Below are positions 30,901 to 41,809 of a stretch of DNA of 64,000 nucleotides, one piece after another. The DNA lies in contig PZJY01000002.1 in assembly GCA_031472005.1 (NCBI GenBank), positions 1,488,001 to 1,552,000 on the forward strand, in the 5' to 3' direction. Each line of letters opens with the position of its first letter. Position 1 is the stretch's first letter. The notes beneath the pieces are model-generated. The model saw nothing but the letters and a program-made list of their open reading frames with translations, made no database searches and was not told where the DNA came from. This DNA is from Tetracladium setigerum. Lineage: Eukaryota; Ascomycota; Leotiomycetes; Helotiales. A program made the position numbers and the translations under genes.

Positions 30901-31620
30901 GGCCTTCCAGGTAAACGAAGAAACGATGGACTCCCAGTTACTGGGCTCACTCGTCTTGAAATGGCCCATGATCGCAGGCCCTCTGTTGGCAAACGTCAAT
31001 GGTCAATTTCTGATCAGGGGGTGCCCGTTCACCGTGGCCCAACAACCAAAAGGGAAATTGCGCGAATCAGGGCACTCCTCCTCTCATCTGGCATCATGGC
31101 CAAAGAAATCTCAAGAAGGGAAGCAGAACTCAAAGATTTGAACACAAGCTCCTCGAAAGACCAAATTACACGGGTAGCAAAGAGTCAAGAGCATATGCTC
31201 GCCGCCCAAGTGATCTCCAACGACATCCAACTCTCCACAAAACTTTGGCAAGAATCAGCAGAAACTTTCTGCAACACCACTATCCCAGATCTTCTCTCCT
31301 CCTTGGGTTCTCTTCAGTCCTGTGTCTCCGACAATCTTACTCCACTGACACGCACCGCAGCCGATGAAGCGGACGAAGCTTCAAAGGATCTCGTGACTCA
31401 CCAAACTCTCAATGTCAAACGGATTGGCGATAAGATCGACCGCATGATCAAGAATCGTCGCAAGAGATTTAGGTGGTTGAGGAGAGGAGGGTGGGTGATA
31501 CTTGAATGGGGGCTTGTGGGTGTCATGTGGTATGTGTGGTTTTTGGTGGTGATTTTGAATCTGTTCAAGGGCTTTTGGAACGGCTTTGTGGGTACGGTGA
31601 CTTGGCTTTTGTTTTTGTGA
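27907..31620 (+). CDS. Large disordered fungal protein with two conserved blocks and a C-terminal membrane anchor
   Basis: A single-exon frame of 1237 residues. I do not recognise a named family. Most of it is Ser/Arg/Lys-rich and probably disordered (many RRxS and SP sites). Two blocks look structured: about residues 292-327 (YHFSASTLARAEKAKKAIEL..RELLQFVPPL) and about 459-505 (WMTNPADLIADVFWLEQNNN, GRRIFPQELDLR). A third region at about 1015-1190 starts at KREIARIRALLLSSGIMAKE and is predicted helical, ending in a basic cluster (KNRRKRFRWLRRGG). The last 42 residues are hydrophobic (WVILEWGLVGVMWYVWFLVV), with two likely membrane spans or one span plus a re-entrant segment. The topology suggests a tail-anchored protein with a long cytoplasmic part, on the ER, nuclear envelope or a similar membrane. 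That inference is from sequence only. The codon reading is uninterrupted, so the gene is certainly coding. Confidence 0.92.
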   Translation: MASTSHASATPSREPSSTSPDNRRLGSSIFSVPKGRYSYGSDETGESSTAASTRNSQLDGGKDNGGANGILGDDIIGRDGKGSFRSHRSRTSGGFLLSNATFEPPSRSTTPPNANSLTNRRGIDAKEKGAPRGNETKHKKRKSNLGLGLGGSPLAGNVTNARLDTENDVGSNKDSTARKQQIIGDENLNSGSLDVNSAQIVTLALNLSESRRNASRRLVSSPLPTPVATFGENVAGGSMRYHMQQQRRASRNVSPKPDRGDKTSAPVVRVPSGQRINKPMQQAFDLQQEGVYQYHFSASTLARAEKAKKAIELMAQYRELLQFVPPLKPQKLERITTAGTLNSAPLSPTPSVPSLREHRINVQQALGRQYNPLQYIRNRKIRARNSKSIDGEAQGFADLDKVTTWVRKVSQQASLPDYQTADCLPLPALSHDDSLTVQTTSSPSALGRGSGSNFTKTKRPRIDWMTNPADLIADVFWLEQNNNKKLIEDRQGRRIFPQELDLRRPVSRQEPKPDQQRPPSPPIMTEEPEEDLRIETKLPHFKSVKQEPEKFVGKGASRAKEKLRHVRDATRIHHHSRNGSSKDIRHFLRSQSKSDDSSSSSESDHRPRRKRSGTADIHDRGKDILEKQMAELLEKESKNIENKSDRDVEVKQASKYFEIQKPFLKDDLAGSRGGSASHSRSASVANRTKRDSLMNGSSGRASLEVPGANGRGSLDLDLDTTAPNSPEIRARRASNSHIPSISMDLTSPHSRHSSPSRRALSKVRAKIRPNHDRNYHSDYLDEETAIISETSSREQQPETSDSRRRSISPTKKVSKRLGDTKIRKERGEDPSGIRGFLKSARNPVNRVSGLIWKKESSPGYGASSDESDTEGSRGSHILEKDELVSDGKFDDLAKTYTPKDRPSYYYDMPKFVSPFEGRGRSTQSRDDDRHFQSLSKHRSDQSKQREAYPHINIQPPMSSPEDNLPIKKRRLSSASNSSRRGSYPNGVEQADSRLNSILGLPGKRRNDGLPVTGLTRLEMAHDRRPSVGKRQWSISDQGVPVHRGPTTKREIARIRALLLSSGIMAKEISRREAELKDLNTSSSKDQITRVAKSQEHMLAAQVISNDIQLSTKLWQESAETFCNTTIPDLLSSLGSLQSCVSDNLTPLTRTAADEADEASKDLVTHQTLNVKRIGDKIDRMIKNRRKRFRWLRRGGWVILEWGLVGVMWYVWFLVVILNLFKGFWNGFVGTVTWLLFL

Positions 31621-32395
31621 TTCGGATATACCCCCGGGATTTCTCTTTATGCTTAGTACTAATATTGTTTTTTAATTGGGTATGTAATAAAATTCTTTTT
31701 CAGAGGGTGTGTTGATAGATCGCAGTGTAAGAATTGTGTATTGAATGTATTTTTTTAAGCGCTGCGCGTATTATGTAAAGCCACAATGAATCTTCCTGGT
31801 AAAGGATTTCCGTAATTCTTGAAGCTCTTTTTCCATATGTGTGTATATCATGTGGACACAAAATTTGGTGCTATACCAAATACAAAGCTCAAGACACATT
31901 TTTTTCTTACGGGTACCTTCAATACCCTGATCTTTTTTACTATCGGCGGATAGTGTCCTTTCATGTTTACTACCTTTTTCTTCGTCAAGATAAGAATACC
32001 ATTGTTTTGTTCCATTGAATGGCGTGCCAGTCATTGCAAAGGCAATCCTCGCCTGTGTGAAACCTCAAACCACAGCACATCTTCGACGATGGGCTAGCCA
32101 AGTCAGCATCATCAAACCTGGAGTATGAAATGCCAGATCAACTGCCAACAGTGCTTTAGTTGTCACTCCACCGCGAGCCGTTATTATGCCACTCACTGTG
32201 AGCGTTTAGTCTCGAATAATGAATCCAAAAGCCGAATCAGCGGTGGCGCTCGAGGAGCCACGATGATTACACGGTTTCTGACATCATACATCTCCGAATT
32301 CGAACACTGTTAGAAGCAGCTAGATGTATGCAGCATATAGAACTCACAGAAAGTCTTGCTGCGTTTAGAGGAGAAAGATCTGCCCAATCTCACTC
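31621..32395. other. Convergent 3' flanks
   Basis: 775 bp between the ends of two convergent genes; should hold both 3' UTRs. The short antisense frame at 31771-32034 has no domain. Confidence 0.5.
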
Positions 32396-34797
32396 TCATC
32401 CAGCTGAAGGCACGGGAGCTGGATATAAAACCTCAAAGAACAACTTCTTGAGTGCTTTTAGTGAAGTTGGCTCGAGTCTGCCTGCTAGGGTTTTGTTGAA
32501 TTTTGACTTCACCTTGATTCTCGTCAGGAGCTCACATTCCTCGCCAGCGGTGAGGAAGGAATTTTCAGGTGTTTGGACTTGAACGCCGCTCTCTACATTC
32601 CTCGCAAGTTGCTCAATTAAATCGATACCTGCGAGAAAGTTAGCGTCGATGGGAAAGCACAATAACAAATCCATATTTTTTTTTAGCTTACCGCAGTCGC
32701 GGATATTTTCTACTTCCAATGTTAGATGTGAGGGATGGTACAGGATATATATTTAACCACTTGGGGGCGAACGTACGAGGGTCACAGGAATTGAGCCGGT
32801 CCAGTTGCATCAACTGCTCACGCGCACGCTCGTCAAATCTGTCGATTTTAGCCCAGAGATTGATTTCCGGTCGCTGTTTGATCCAGATGTCGTTCATGGT
32901 AGCCTTGAACATAAGTTCGGCGAGAAGATCCAGCTTAATGACTTGAGAAGCTAATTTCAGTTAATAAAGTTTCACAATAATGGACGGGGCACACTTTCCT
33001 TGAACAATGATATCCTCAGGTAATTGAGCAGAGTGTTCAGATTCAAGAAGAATTTCAAAAACGTCCGACTTTCCCATGTGAGCCATTCTGACATGCTTCA
33101 TGTACAGCCAGACTCGGCGAGGTGGGAGATCAAAATACAGATCCATCAGCAAAGAGCGATTTCTTTCACGGATGAACTCGTTAACCCCTTGGGACCAAGA
33201 GTCAATCTTGACTCGCAACTTCCACATCAGGAAAGCTTGGCTCAAATCCTCGAGGAGACTATGCTTCGAACCGTCTTGAAAGTAGGTTATTATATGAGAG
33301 ACATATTGGGGGTATTCTAAAAGGAAGGGATTTACCTAGACACTTGTAGAGTTGCATGAACTTAGTATCGGTGTCCGGCTCTTCGTCATCTTTTTGGATC
33401 ATTTGAGAAACTGATCTTCTCAATTCGAGTATCTTGAGTCTAGCACCTTCGTTGTCTCGCACCACAGGAGTCGGTAGCTCCTCCCAGACAGGTTCTTTCT
33501 CGGATCCTAGGGATTTCGATACTGCTCCCAGCTGCTTCAGAAACGCCAGTCGAAGATCACTGTCATCACCTATGATGAAATTCGACGTTGAGGTTAGGTG
33601 TGCTTCTAGAGTTCGAGAGAAGTTCTCCGTCGTTCCAAAGACGACTCTGGAGCAGACGTGCGCATTTTGGAGGAAGATTGCATTGATGGTGTGAACGTGC
33701 TGAGTGTGAACAGGGAAGTATTTAAAGCAGAAGCTATGGTTCTTCCGTGAGCTCCCATCTTCACCCGGGTTAAGCAGCACTTGGCCATCGACAACCTCAC
33801 TGTAGTTATTTCGAGCCTTTGCGATGGGAAGATCAGAGAGCACCGATTTCACCTCCCAATCATAGACGCTGCCCACTGTTATGGAGCGCCAGAGGTCCCG
33901 CTCCGCTTTCACCGAAGGGTTTGTGTCCTCCTCTGGCACGGGTAGCACGAAGCTTCTCAGGACGATCATTAACTTGGGTGAGATAGGCGCAAATTCGTGG
34001 AGAGGGGTATAAGAGGCTGGTTCTACCTTGCCACTGGTTTTATCGGTCGCAAAACAATACGGCCCTTCGAAAATGTTGTAGCAGTTATCGGTGAGGATGA
34101 ACTCATCGCTGGGATCAGATGGTGTGCAAATGGCCATGTACGTGGATTGAGCATGGTGAACGAACCACATCGCATCGTCAAAATACATTTGCTTTGGCAA
34201 TGTCTGAATCCATGTCTTTTCAGGATCCATATGAACCTCCATGATCACTTTCAGGTTGTTGAACCACACATCCATCGGCCGCTTGAAGCCCTTCTCTTTC
34301 ATATACTCCCACAACAGCTCTCGGTCATCCGCCTCGTAGCCCTCCGTGACGTCGTGGTAAAAGCGTCGATGAAAAGTTGATCCACGATACTTGAGCAGAA
34401 ACAGGAATTTGCGAATGAGATCTCTCTCCTGGCGTGTAAGCCAGATCCCTTGCTCTTTCTGTTCAAAAGCCTTGGTGATCTTGCGGAAGACAACACTGGC
34501 TTGGCTTTCCATCCTGGAGAACATCTGTTCTATCTCCTGTTGCTCAGAGGATGGTCTACTTGCGTCTCGGTACATGTCCATTTTACCAAGCACGCGGTCT
34601 ACTCGTGCCTCGCACAGAGTAGGTGTTTGTGCAGACAAATCGAGAGTATTGACCACAGGGTCACCAGAATATATCCTCTTCTCATCCTTTCGATGTGAGT
34701 GTCGCTGGTTCTTTCGGTGCTTCCTCTGTGGCTTGTAAGGATGAGAGAAGTTTCTTAGAATGAATTGGGGTACAAAGTGTTGGTATGTTTCCGCCAT
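32396..34797 (-). CDS. DUF4238 domain protein, five exons
   Basis: Protein of the DUF4238 family (function unknown). The hallmark start is HFVPQFILRNFS at residue 7, with LRKFLFLLKYRGSTFHRRFY further on and a central ICTPSDPSDEFILTDNC region. Exons I read: 34797..33336, 33274..32993, 32950..32777, 32712..32692 (only 21 bp) and 32628..32396, giving 723 residues. Introns 1, 3 and 4 have standard ends and keep phase. Intron 2 (32951-32992) is the weak point: the better donor GTGTGC (32994) puts exon 3 out of frame, and only GTGCCC two bases further keeps phase. That could be a non-standard donor, a small indel, or an aging copy. Coding on both sides is clear (RRVWLYMKHVRMAHMGKSDV before, LDLLAELMFKATMNDIWIKQ after). 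The upstream 706 bp hold nothing coding. Confidence 0.8.
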
Positions 34798-35503
34798 GGT
34801 GAAAAGTTTCTAGTCTTCGGACTTGAAAGATAGAAAACATAGTCGAAAGAATCTCAACTAGAGAAGATCACATCAATACTTAATCAGTCGTTGAAATGAA
34901 GGGTTTGAACGGAATATTCTTCGCAAGGCTGCAAAGTGAAGCCAACCAACCGGTGATGTGACTCGTCCCGAATCACAGATGCTGCCAACCATGCCAACGC
35001 ATCAAATCACATATAGATACGACACGGCGAGCCCAAAACAACCACCACACCACTCCCACATCCATCCTGCAGCGTCTTTCGGTAGCTAGATACTTGACAC
35101 AAAAAAGGCGTAAAAAAGTGTGGGGGAGATCGCATTATGATGAAGAGGCGTTATGGAGGAGGCAGAGAGTGAAAAAAAATGTGGGCTGAGGTTTCAAACG
35201 TCGGGTGTTTATCACGAGTTGCATAGCAATATGCTAGTTGCGGCAGTCCTCATGCTGTAGGAGAAGCGAACTACTGGATTCACAGACTCATGAAAAACCA
35301 ACCGAAGGAAATGGCAAGGAATTCAATTCAGGCAAAAAAGGTCTCGCAACTCCATCATGGAAGTAGATTGGAGGGTATTTAAGACAAGAAATCTTCAATT
35401 ACTCTTCAAGATAAACCAATTGTAAAACGGGCACTTGTTGCCCACAAAACGCCATGACTCCACGCTCCATATTCAAATACCAGTTCCCATTACAATAGTC
35501 CCC
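34798..35503. other. Promoter of the DUF4238 gene and 3' flank of its neighbour
   Basis: 706 bp between two minus-strand genes; no supportable gene and no strong motif seen. A short A run lies at 35173-35180. Confidence 0.45.
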
Positions 35504-36216
35504 TTAATTCGGAACCCATCCAAGACCTCCTTGCCACACCAATTTAGGTTTCGCACAAGACAAGCATTTCCTATCTGCTCCAAGATTGCTCACAGCACAA
35601 CCATGACAAACTTGCTTCCCACAACTGGTGCAGCCGTAATTCCCTTCATTGTCGTCCATTGCCATCATATCGACATCCATCATATCTCCATCATCTGCCG
35701 GATTGAGAGCAATACTGCAGTCTTCGCAATTTGTCGCTGGCATAAATGAATCACGGGATAGGGTTGTGCATGGTGCGTTGGTGACTGAGGAGGAGCTTGA
35801 GAGACTGGTTTGCCGCGGCTTGGAGGGAAGGGCCCAGAATGAATGGAGGCTCGATTGTTGAATTGACGGGGTATTTGATATAACCGAGGCTGAAGATTGC
35901 AATGGAGAAGGTGATGGTGGGGATTGTAAGTGATTTTGGGGCTGTTGCGCGCCGAAGAGGATGGAAAGTGTGTGTTCTGTGACGCGTTAATTGACGAACA
36001 GCAAGGGGAAGTGTGGCTTTGCATACGATGAACCTCGGACTCTGAAGGTCGATTGTTACGGTAACGCTTCCGTGTTCTCGAGAAGAAGAGTGAGGGAGTG
36101 GGAATGTTATATTGCGGATTGTCGAGAGACATGAGGCTACTTGCGCCGGGGGGTGAGGAGAAGAGTGAGGAAGAGGTCGACATTTCAGAGTCGGATCTCT
36201 TGCGTTTGAGAACCAT
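35504..36216 (-). CDS. Small conserved-looking fungal protein with a C-terminal cysteine (zinc ribbon-like) cluster
   Basis: Two exons, 36216..36027 and 35976..35504, joined across intron 35977-36026 (GTATGC..CACAG), 220 residues. The N-terminus is basic (MVLKRKRSD) then Ser/Pro-rich. SESEVHRQHTLSILFGAQQP spans the splice and looks like a conserved element. The C-terminal 80 residues carry CEDC, CTSC, CHGC and CLSC: four CxxC pairs in NCEDCSIALNP, YGCTSCGKQVCHGCAVSNLG and RKCLSCAKPKLVW, enough for two zinc ions. It is acidic between the pairs (DGDMMDVDMMAMDDNEGN). I know of no assigned function; the pattern suggests a nuclear zinc protein. It is followed upstream by a 6.5-kb gene-free tract. 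Confidence 0.82.
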
Positions 36217-38740
36217 GTTTGTGATGTAAATAGAAGTCTTAATGGAATGCAAAGAGGCTGACGGAGTATGGAAACAAGTTGGGAATGATGATGGTAGTGA
36301 ACTGCAGCTGGGTTGAGTTGTGAAGGTGGAAGAAATGAGTTGCCCACGACGCGATTGACGCGTAGAAACCACTTCCGAGAAAACGCGCTAGTCGGATATC
36401 CCCAACCACCTACTCTACTTCTTGATCTGAGCACAATTCGAATCCACCATCACCATCTCACAACTTTTTGAAACACTTGGTCCAAGTGGTGCCTCTCTGT
36501 TCTTGAATCTCATTGCCATTTGATATAATTAAATTTTACGAGGCATACCTATGAGAAGTCTCGATCTTTAGTATTGCCATACTGTTACTCCTTGGTTCAT
36601 TGTTCAGATTTTACATTCCGGAAAACTATACTTCGCCTGCAGATTGCCAGCTCCAAGTACGCCAACAAAGGTCTTTGATTGTCATTAGTCGATGTTGCTT
36701 CAGGTGTCTCGTCTAGCTGGCCAGTGGCCAGGTCAATTACGATCTGGTCGACTAGGAAGAGGTCAATCAGAACCGGAACAACAACCACAAATCTCAATAG
36801 ACTTATCAATTTATCATGATACTTGTGTTTGAGCAGTGAAATAATACGAAGCAGGTTGTTGGGTAATGTCTTGCACTGTGGATTCAGGTACGTCCTTCAG
36901 GCCTGCGAGCAATTCATACTTATCGAGTGGATTTAGTGTCGCTAGTTTTGCTGATGTTTTTGGCTCGAAGGGTTCTCGGGAAAACTACCAACTAGTAGGA
37001 GGAAACTTCTACTTTTGAGAGTGCATTTGATTCGCAGAAAAGGAAAATTCATAATCTACTTAGGGAGAAAAGGTAAAGTCATGTGAAATAAAATCATGTG
37101 ACTTTGGACAATAATCATGGCTTCTTTCCCCCCCCCCTCTCCGCCCCCATTACGCGGCGGAAGGCTTCAGATCATATCATGATCATGTCATATCAGTCTT
37201 GAATCATCGCCTCCACTTGTTTGCAAATAGCGTGTTGCACGGCGTCTTCAAAAGTGGCAAAACTCCATTCCAAATACTGCATGCCTAGAGGCGCAAAAAT
37301 TGACAACTGAAAACCCAACAATCGGAAATGTCTAAAACCTTTTACCTAACGGGGCGAACTAGCAAAAAGAAGATTCATTTTGATAGTTTGCACAAGAAAA
37401 AAGAATTTCAGCCACTTGGTTACGAAAGTCCTCAAGAAATTTGGTGGTAACGGATTACGATGCAGGTTTGAAAGGCTTAGTAAGTTGATTTATGGTGTGA
37501 CGACAACGTCAACAGACTCAATGCCGTGGCCGTGGCATTTAGAACGGCAAGAAAGTAAAGTAAGGCAAGTGGCTAAACTCTAAAGATTTGAGAATAAATA
37601 TATACGGATAGGGAGATGAATGTAAAGGTCCAAAACGGTGGGAAGTCAAATGGACGACGGAAGAGATGAAAAATGACCGCAAAGTGCTTTCTGAACCAGC
37701 AAACACTACTCATTAGGTAACCACGTTCATTATTTGGCCACCCGCCGCTCGTCCATAGTGGTTTTGAAATACGGAGTACAACTGTATGATATCTGCTGGC
37801 CCTGTTACGCAGTTTGGACATTCCTCGGTGTTGATTCACCGAAAAGTTCCGTTCAAGCCGCAGACCACGAGAAGAGAGTACTCAGCATGAACGATCTCAG
37901 GGCTATCTCGGCAATATTGATGCGAAAAGGACGGCCGATAAACGGAACTGGGGAGTCAAAGAAAGGTAGGTCATTGACAGGGCAAAATACGAAAATGCTA
38001 GCCAGGGAGCAGAGGAGAGGGCTGAGAGAGCTGAATGAAGGTTTTTTTTTTGTGGGTGTCAGCAAGATACATTTTACGAATTGGGGAAAAGGGGTAGAGA
38101 TAGGTAAACGGACGATTGATTTTCCGCTGAGATAGCTGAGAGAGAGGTTGTGGAATTTTGATATCTCCATTATGATAAGGTTTCCACGCGTGAAATGCTG
38201 TAAATCGGAGAGCAATCAGGAGATTGGGGCCTTTTCTTTCGTATCATCATCCAACAATCATCCGTCTGAAATGTGGCGTTGGGCCCATATGAAGACGAAG
38301 AAGCTGTAACAAGTCAAACCAGAAAGAAGTATGACTGCAATATTACATTCAGAAATAGAAAATGCAGAGCTAGCCAAGGACTGCAGAATAGAATTTTAAC
38401 TTCTTCCATCCATTCTTTCGGTGCCATAGGAACTTTCCCACAGGCCCGGCCACGACACACCATGACACAGACGGCATCTTTCTTGAAACATAGTGATGCA
38501 AGGACAACAGCGCATGCGACAGATACCCAGAAGTAATTTTTGATATCCAAGAGCGAAGGATCGACGAGGGGTCGTTTCCAGTGCCACGGCTGATTTGCAC
38601 ATCCTCATTTTTGAGGATTTGGATTGGCTGCGAGCGCCCCAGCGACAACCGATGTTGTTGTCCTTTCCTACAGGAAAGGACAGCAGCAGCGCGTAGAGTT
38701 TTAGATTCCCCAGTGTTGCAACTTTGCAAGAGTTCCATAC

Positions 38741-38754
38741 CTTAGGTACCTAAG
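38741..38754. repeat. 14-bp perfect palindrome
   Basis: CTTAGGTACCTAAG is a perfect inverted repeat in the gene-free tract. A related GTAC-rich palindrome, GTACTTAAGTAC, is at 19867-19878. Might be a binding site or chance. Confidence 0.5.
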
Positions 38755-39176
38755 TACCATGGAAGAGTGGCCTCCGTGGTGGCTGAGTCCCTTTCGCTTC
38801 TGCGTCGCTTTCTCCGCCAATGGACCTTGAGGTGCCGTGAAATAGAGGTGCTTCGGTCGGTGGGTGGGACAAGAAATTCGGAATGAGGCAGCCGATGGCC
38901 GAGATGGATATTCGATATCCCTCTGTGTCCGCTGCCCGCGAGGCCGGCTTTGTTCTGCATCTCGCAAATGCAGATCCGCGGCGAAGGGACGAGAAAGAGC
39001 GTCCTTGACGTCAGGCAGGGAAGACATTTTTTTATTTTTTTCCCCTGTGGGAGTAGTATTCGCTGAATTTGAGATGTTGGTGACAAAAAAGGGGTACATG
39101 ATGCTCGAAGGGGAAACGCGAATCTTGGGTTGGGATGAGGGATGAGGGATGAGAGATTTGATGGAAGATTGTGTAT

Positions 39177-39223
39177 GGTGTGTGTGTGTTTGTGTGTGTG
39201 TGTGGATGGGTGGATGGGTGGAT
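39177..39223. repeat. TG microsatellite and GGATGGGT units
   Basis: An imperfect TG tract (about 39177-39204) runs into GGATGGGTGGATGGGTGGAT. Simple sequence, non-coding. Confidence 0.8.
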
Positions 39224-39764
39224 CCGTCAGTCAGGACAGGATGAGTAAGTAGTAAGGAGTGTAGGCAGGTTCGGGATGCATTTGAAAGCAATAAACTTTA
39301 AAATTCAAAACGAGAGGCGAGAGATCGTAAAATAAATGATGATGATGACAATTCGAGATTATTGGTAGAGATCAGATGAGAGAGGGCGGACGGGAGGGAG
39401 CGGAAGATCTATCTCTTGGGGATCTCTCTCAGGCCAGCTCCATCTCTCCGGTGTAATCACCATAATACCAACCTAGGTAATATGTATATGCAGTTGCCAC
39501 TCCTGCTAGCACTTTGCGGAGTAGAATCAGAACTCTAAACAGAGCGGAGGACAATTAAGAATATTTACTCCATAATAATATAATTCAAAATGCGGAGGTG
39601 GAGAAGAATGATCTGAGAGAATGGCCAGACCTACTGTAAAGACAAGAATCCGCGGGGTAAGCGATTCTGGAACCCTTCCAAAAGCGGGAAGGGAACCCCC
39701 CCTTAATGAATCTGCAACGACGGATCTTAAAATTGAATCTCTCTTCGAAACCTTACAACGATTA

Positions 39765-40975
39765 CTACAGTACAGCTGCTAGCCTTCCATCTCTTAACGA
39801 CAGGTCAACTAGCTAAGTACAGTACAGTAAGTAGTACTAGTTGCGGGATGAAACATGCATATCTCGCATGATGAAATGCCTCAGCCGTTTGCATGCCCAG
39901 GCAGAGAACATGGTCCAGCAGCAGCATTTACAGCATTACAGTACAGCACTACCAACTAGTATCTGTAAAGTGACGGCCTTGCGATATCACAACGAAGGAG
40001 GATTTCTGCTTCTGCTTCTGTTTCTGTTTCATCGACACCACCCCCCCCGCCTCGTACGCTTCTTTGGGCTCGAGGAGAAACCGGGAACTGTTGGCTAATA
40101 ATGTTGTTGTTGTTGTCTTGGGGCGGATAACACAGCACGGTAGGTAGTCAACAAAGACGGGGGTCTCTACCAGTGAGGAGGCTTACCAGTAAATCGAAGA
40201 TGCAAGAAAGAACCAGCTGGGCAAGGCTGAAGCTCGCTCACCGCATCATTAAGAAGACGGAGAAGGCGTTGCGATGACTCGAGAGCTGTAAGCCTATAAA
40301 GAGTTTGTAAGAGTAGTACACTTCTGACCAGCGCAATGCCATATGCAGGAACAAATAAGCGAGCGAAGGAAGGCAAGCGGTTGGCTGGATTTTGGGTGTA
40401 GCAGACGAGGTGCATATGGCCCCTGTTGGATCTGGATATCACTGATCAGAGCGCGCAAGCCATTCCTCCATTGTACTGTATGTACAGTACAGTAGTAGGA
40501 GACATCAAGAGTTTTGCAATTCTTGATATCGATATTATTGGAGCCAACAAGGTCATTCTGCAACGCCTTGTTGACGATCCCATACCGCAACTCTGTGCCG
40601 TGTGCTTCGTCGTCCCTGGTTCCCAGTATCAGGAGACTCGCTTTTCCAGGGTTTTTTACATTATTGCGAGAGAAATGACAAGTGAGATAGATAGCGGCCG
40701 CCTTTAATGCCTCGATGCTAGGAGCACGCACACACTCTCTCGCTGCTTAAGTTTGCTTCATTGGATCTGAGCGGTGGTCGGGGAGGAATAAACCATAATA
40801 ATGCATGTCTTATGTAGTATGTAGCATGTACCGGCGCGTTGTCACTGCTACCTCTGATTCCCCAGCATCACCCCGCGATTTGCGGTACCTGGGTACATCA
40901 CATCCATCCCTCCATCCACACACACACCAACCTTGATTTCAGATTAATTATTACCCCAGACCGTCCGTACTGTAC
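39765..40975. repeat. Cluster of short TACAG/CTGTA pentamer repeats
   Basis: Within 1.2 kb: CTACAGTACAG (39765-39775), GTACAGTACAGTA (39817-39829), TACAGTACAG (39937-39946), GTACTGTATGTACAGTACAG (40473-40492) and GTACTGTAC (40967-40975). All are two- to three-copy versions of the pentamer TACAG or its complement. Similar units occur at 17509, 53157, 59198 and 62333, all outside genes. Confidence 0.65.
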
Positions 40976-41801
40976 ATCTCGAAAGATGCCGAATGCGGCC
41001 TAACATAGGTAGGTAATACTGCGGCTGGCTGTCGAGTCGTGATACTTCTGCTCATCTTGCATGGTGGAAGAATCCTTTGAACTTCAATGTCGTTCGTCCC
41101 TTTCAATTTCACAGGTAAAGGAAAAAGGAGCTAGCTTGCTCACTCGAATGCGAGTAAAAAGAGGGCCGAATACAGGATGCGGACGCTCCATTCGTGCGAT
41201 ATATTTGGAGGGGAAGCCGGATCCACGGTCGTCAGATGCCGTCGCCAAGGATACACTAGACCGCTTTTGGTCGTCGTCAGTTGCGCCCAATCAACGGGGG
41301 CAAATGGCTCGCTTGCAGAAGTGTGCATGACGGCCGTGTTGCTGGTTGGCTGACTGGCGAAGTTGCCCATCCATGGTTGGACTGTGAGCACCATTGAGAC
41401 GCCCGCGACAGAAAACGCCCAAGAGCTTGGGATGAAATAATGGGGGGCATTTGGGTGATGGATGGCCTTTGATTTGGTACAGCAGATTTGGTTGATTTGT
41501 ATGATTTGTATTGTCTGGGCACACTGGCCAAGTGGCTGCCGCTAGCGATGCCTTCTTTAGCATTTGTGACTGTCATGCGGCGGCGGTGGTTATTATCATG
41601 ATGATTATGATTATGTTTTATTATTATTATTATTTTATAATACGAACAATAATGCAATCACCGTATTCATGATGATTTGGTGTACCCCTTTTTCTATGCA
41701 ACAAATGCTGCTACTGCTGCATTGTGTGTTCGTTCTTGTTTCTTCGTTGCCCCCTTTGAGACTAAGGTAGCAGCAGCCTCATATATCTCCTCGCTCCTGG
41801 C

Positions 41802-41809
41802 TCACGTGA
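41802..41809. promoter_or_regulatory. TCACGTGA octamer upstream of the Zn2Cys6 gene
   Basis: Perfect TCACGTGA about 875 bp before the ATG at 42684; extended to CTCACGTGAG. Inferred bHLH-type site. Confidence 0.3.

Noticed and set aside
35680..36434. Two long overlapping minus-strand frames (227 and 230 codons) as separate genes
   Set aside because: One is the first exon of the CxxC gene read through its intron; the other is a shadow frame.
38701..39291. 196-codon minus-strand frame
   Set aside because: Translated TG microsatellite (THTQTHTH) and unrelated sequence; overlapping frames in all directions.
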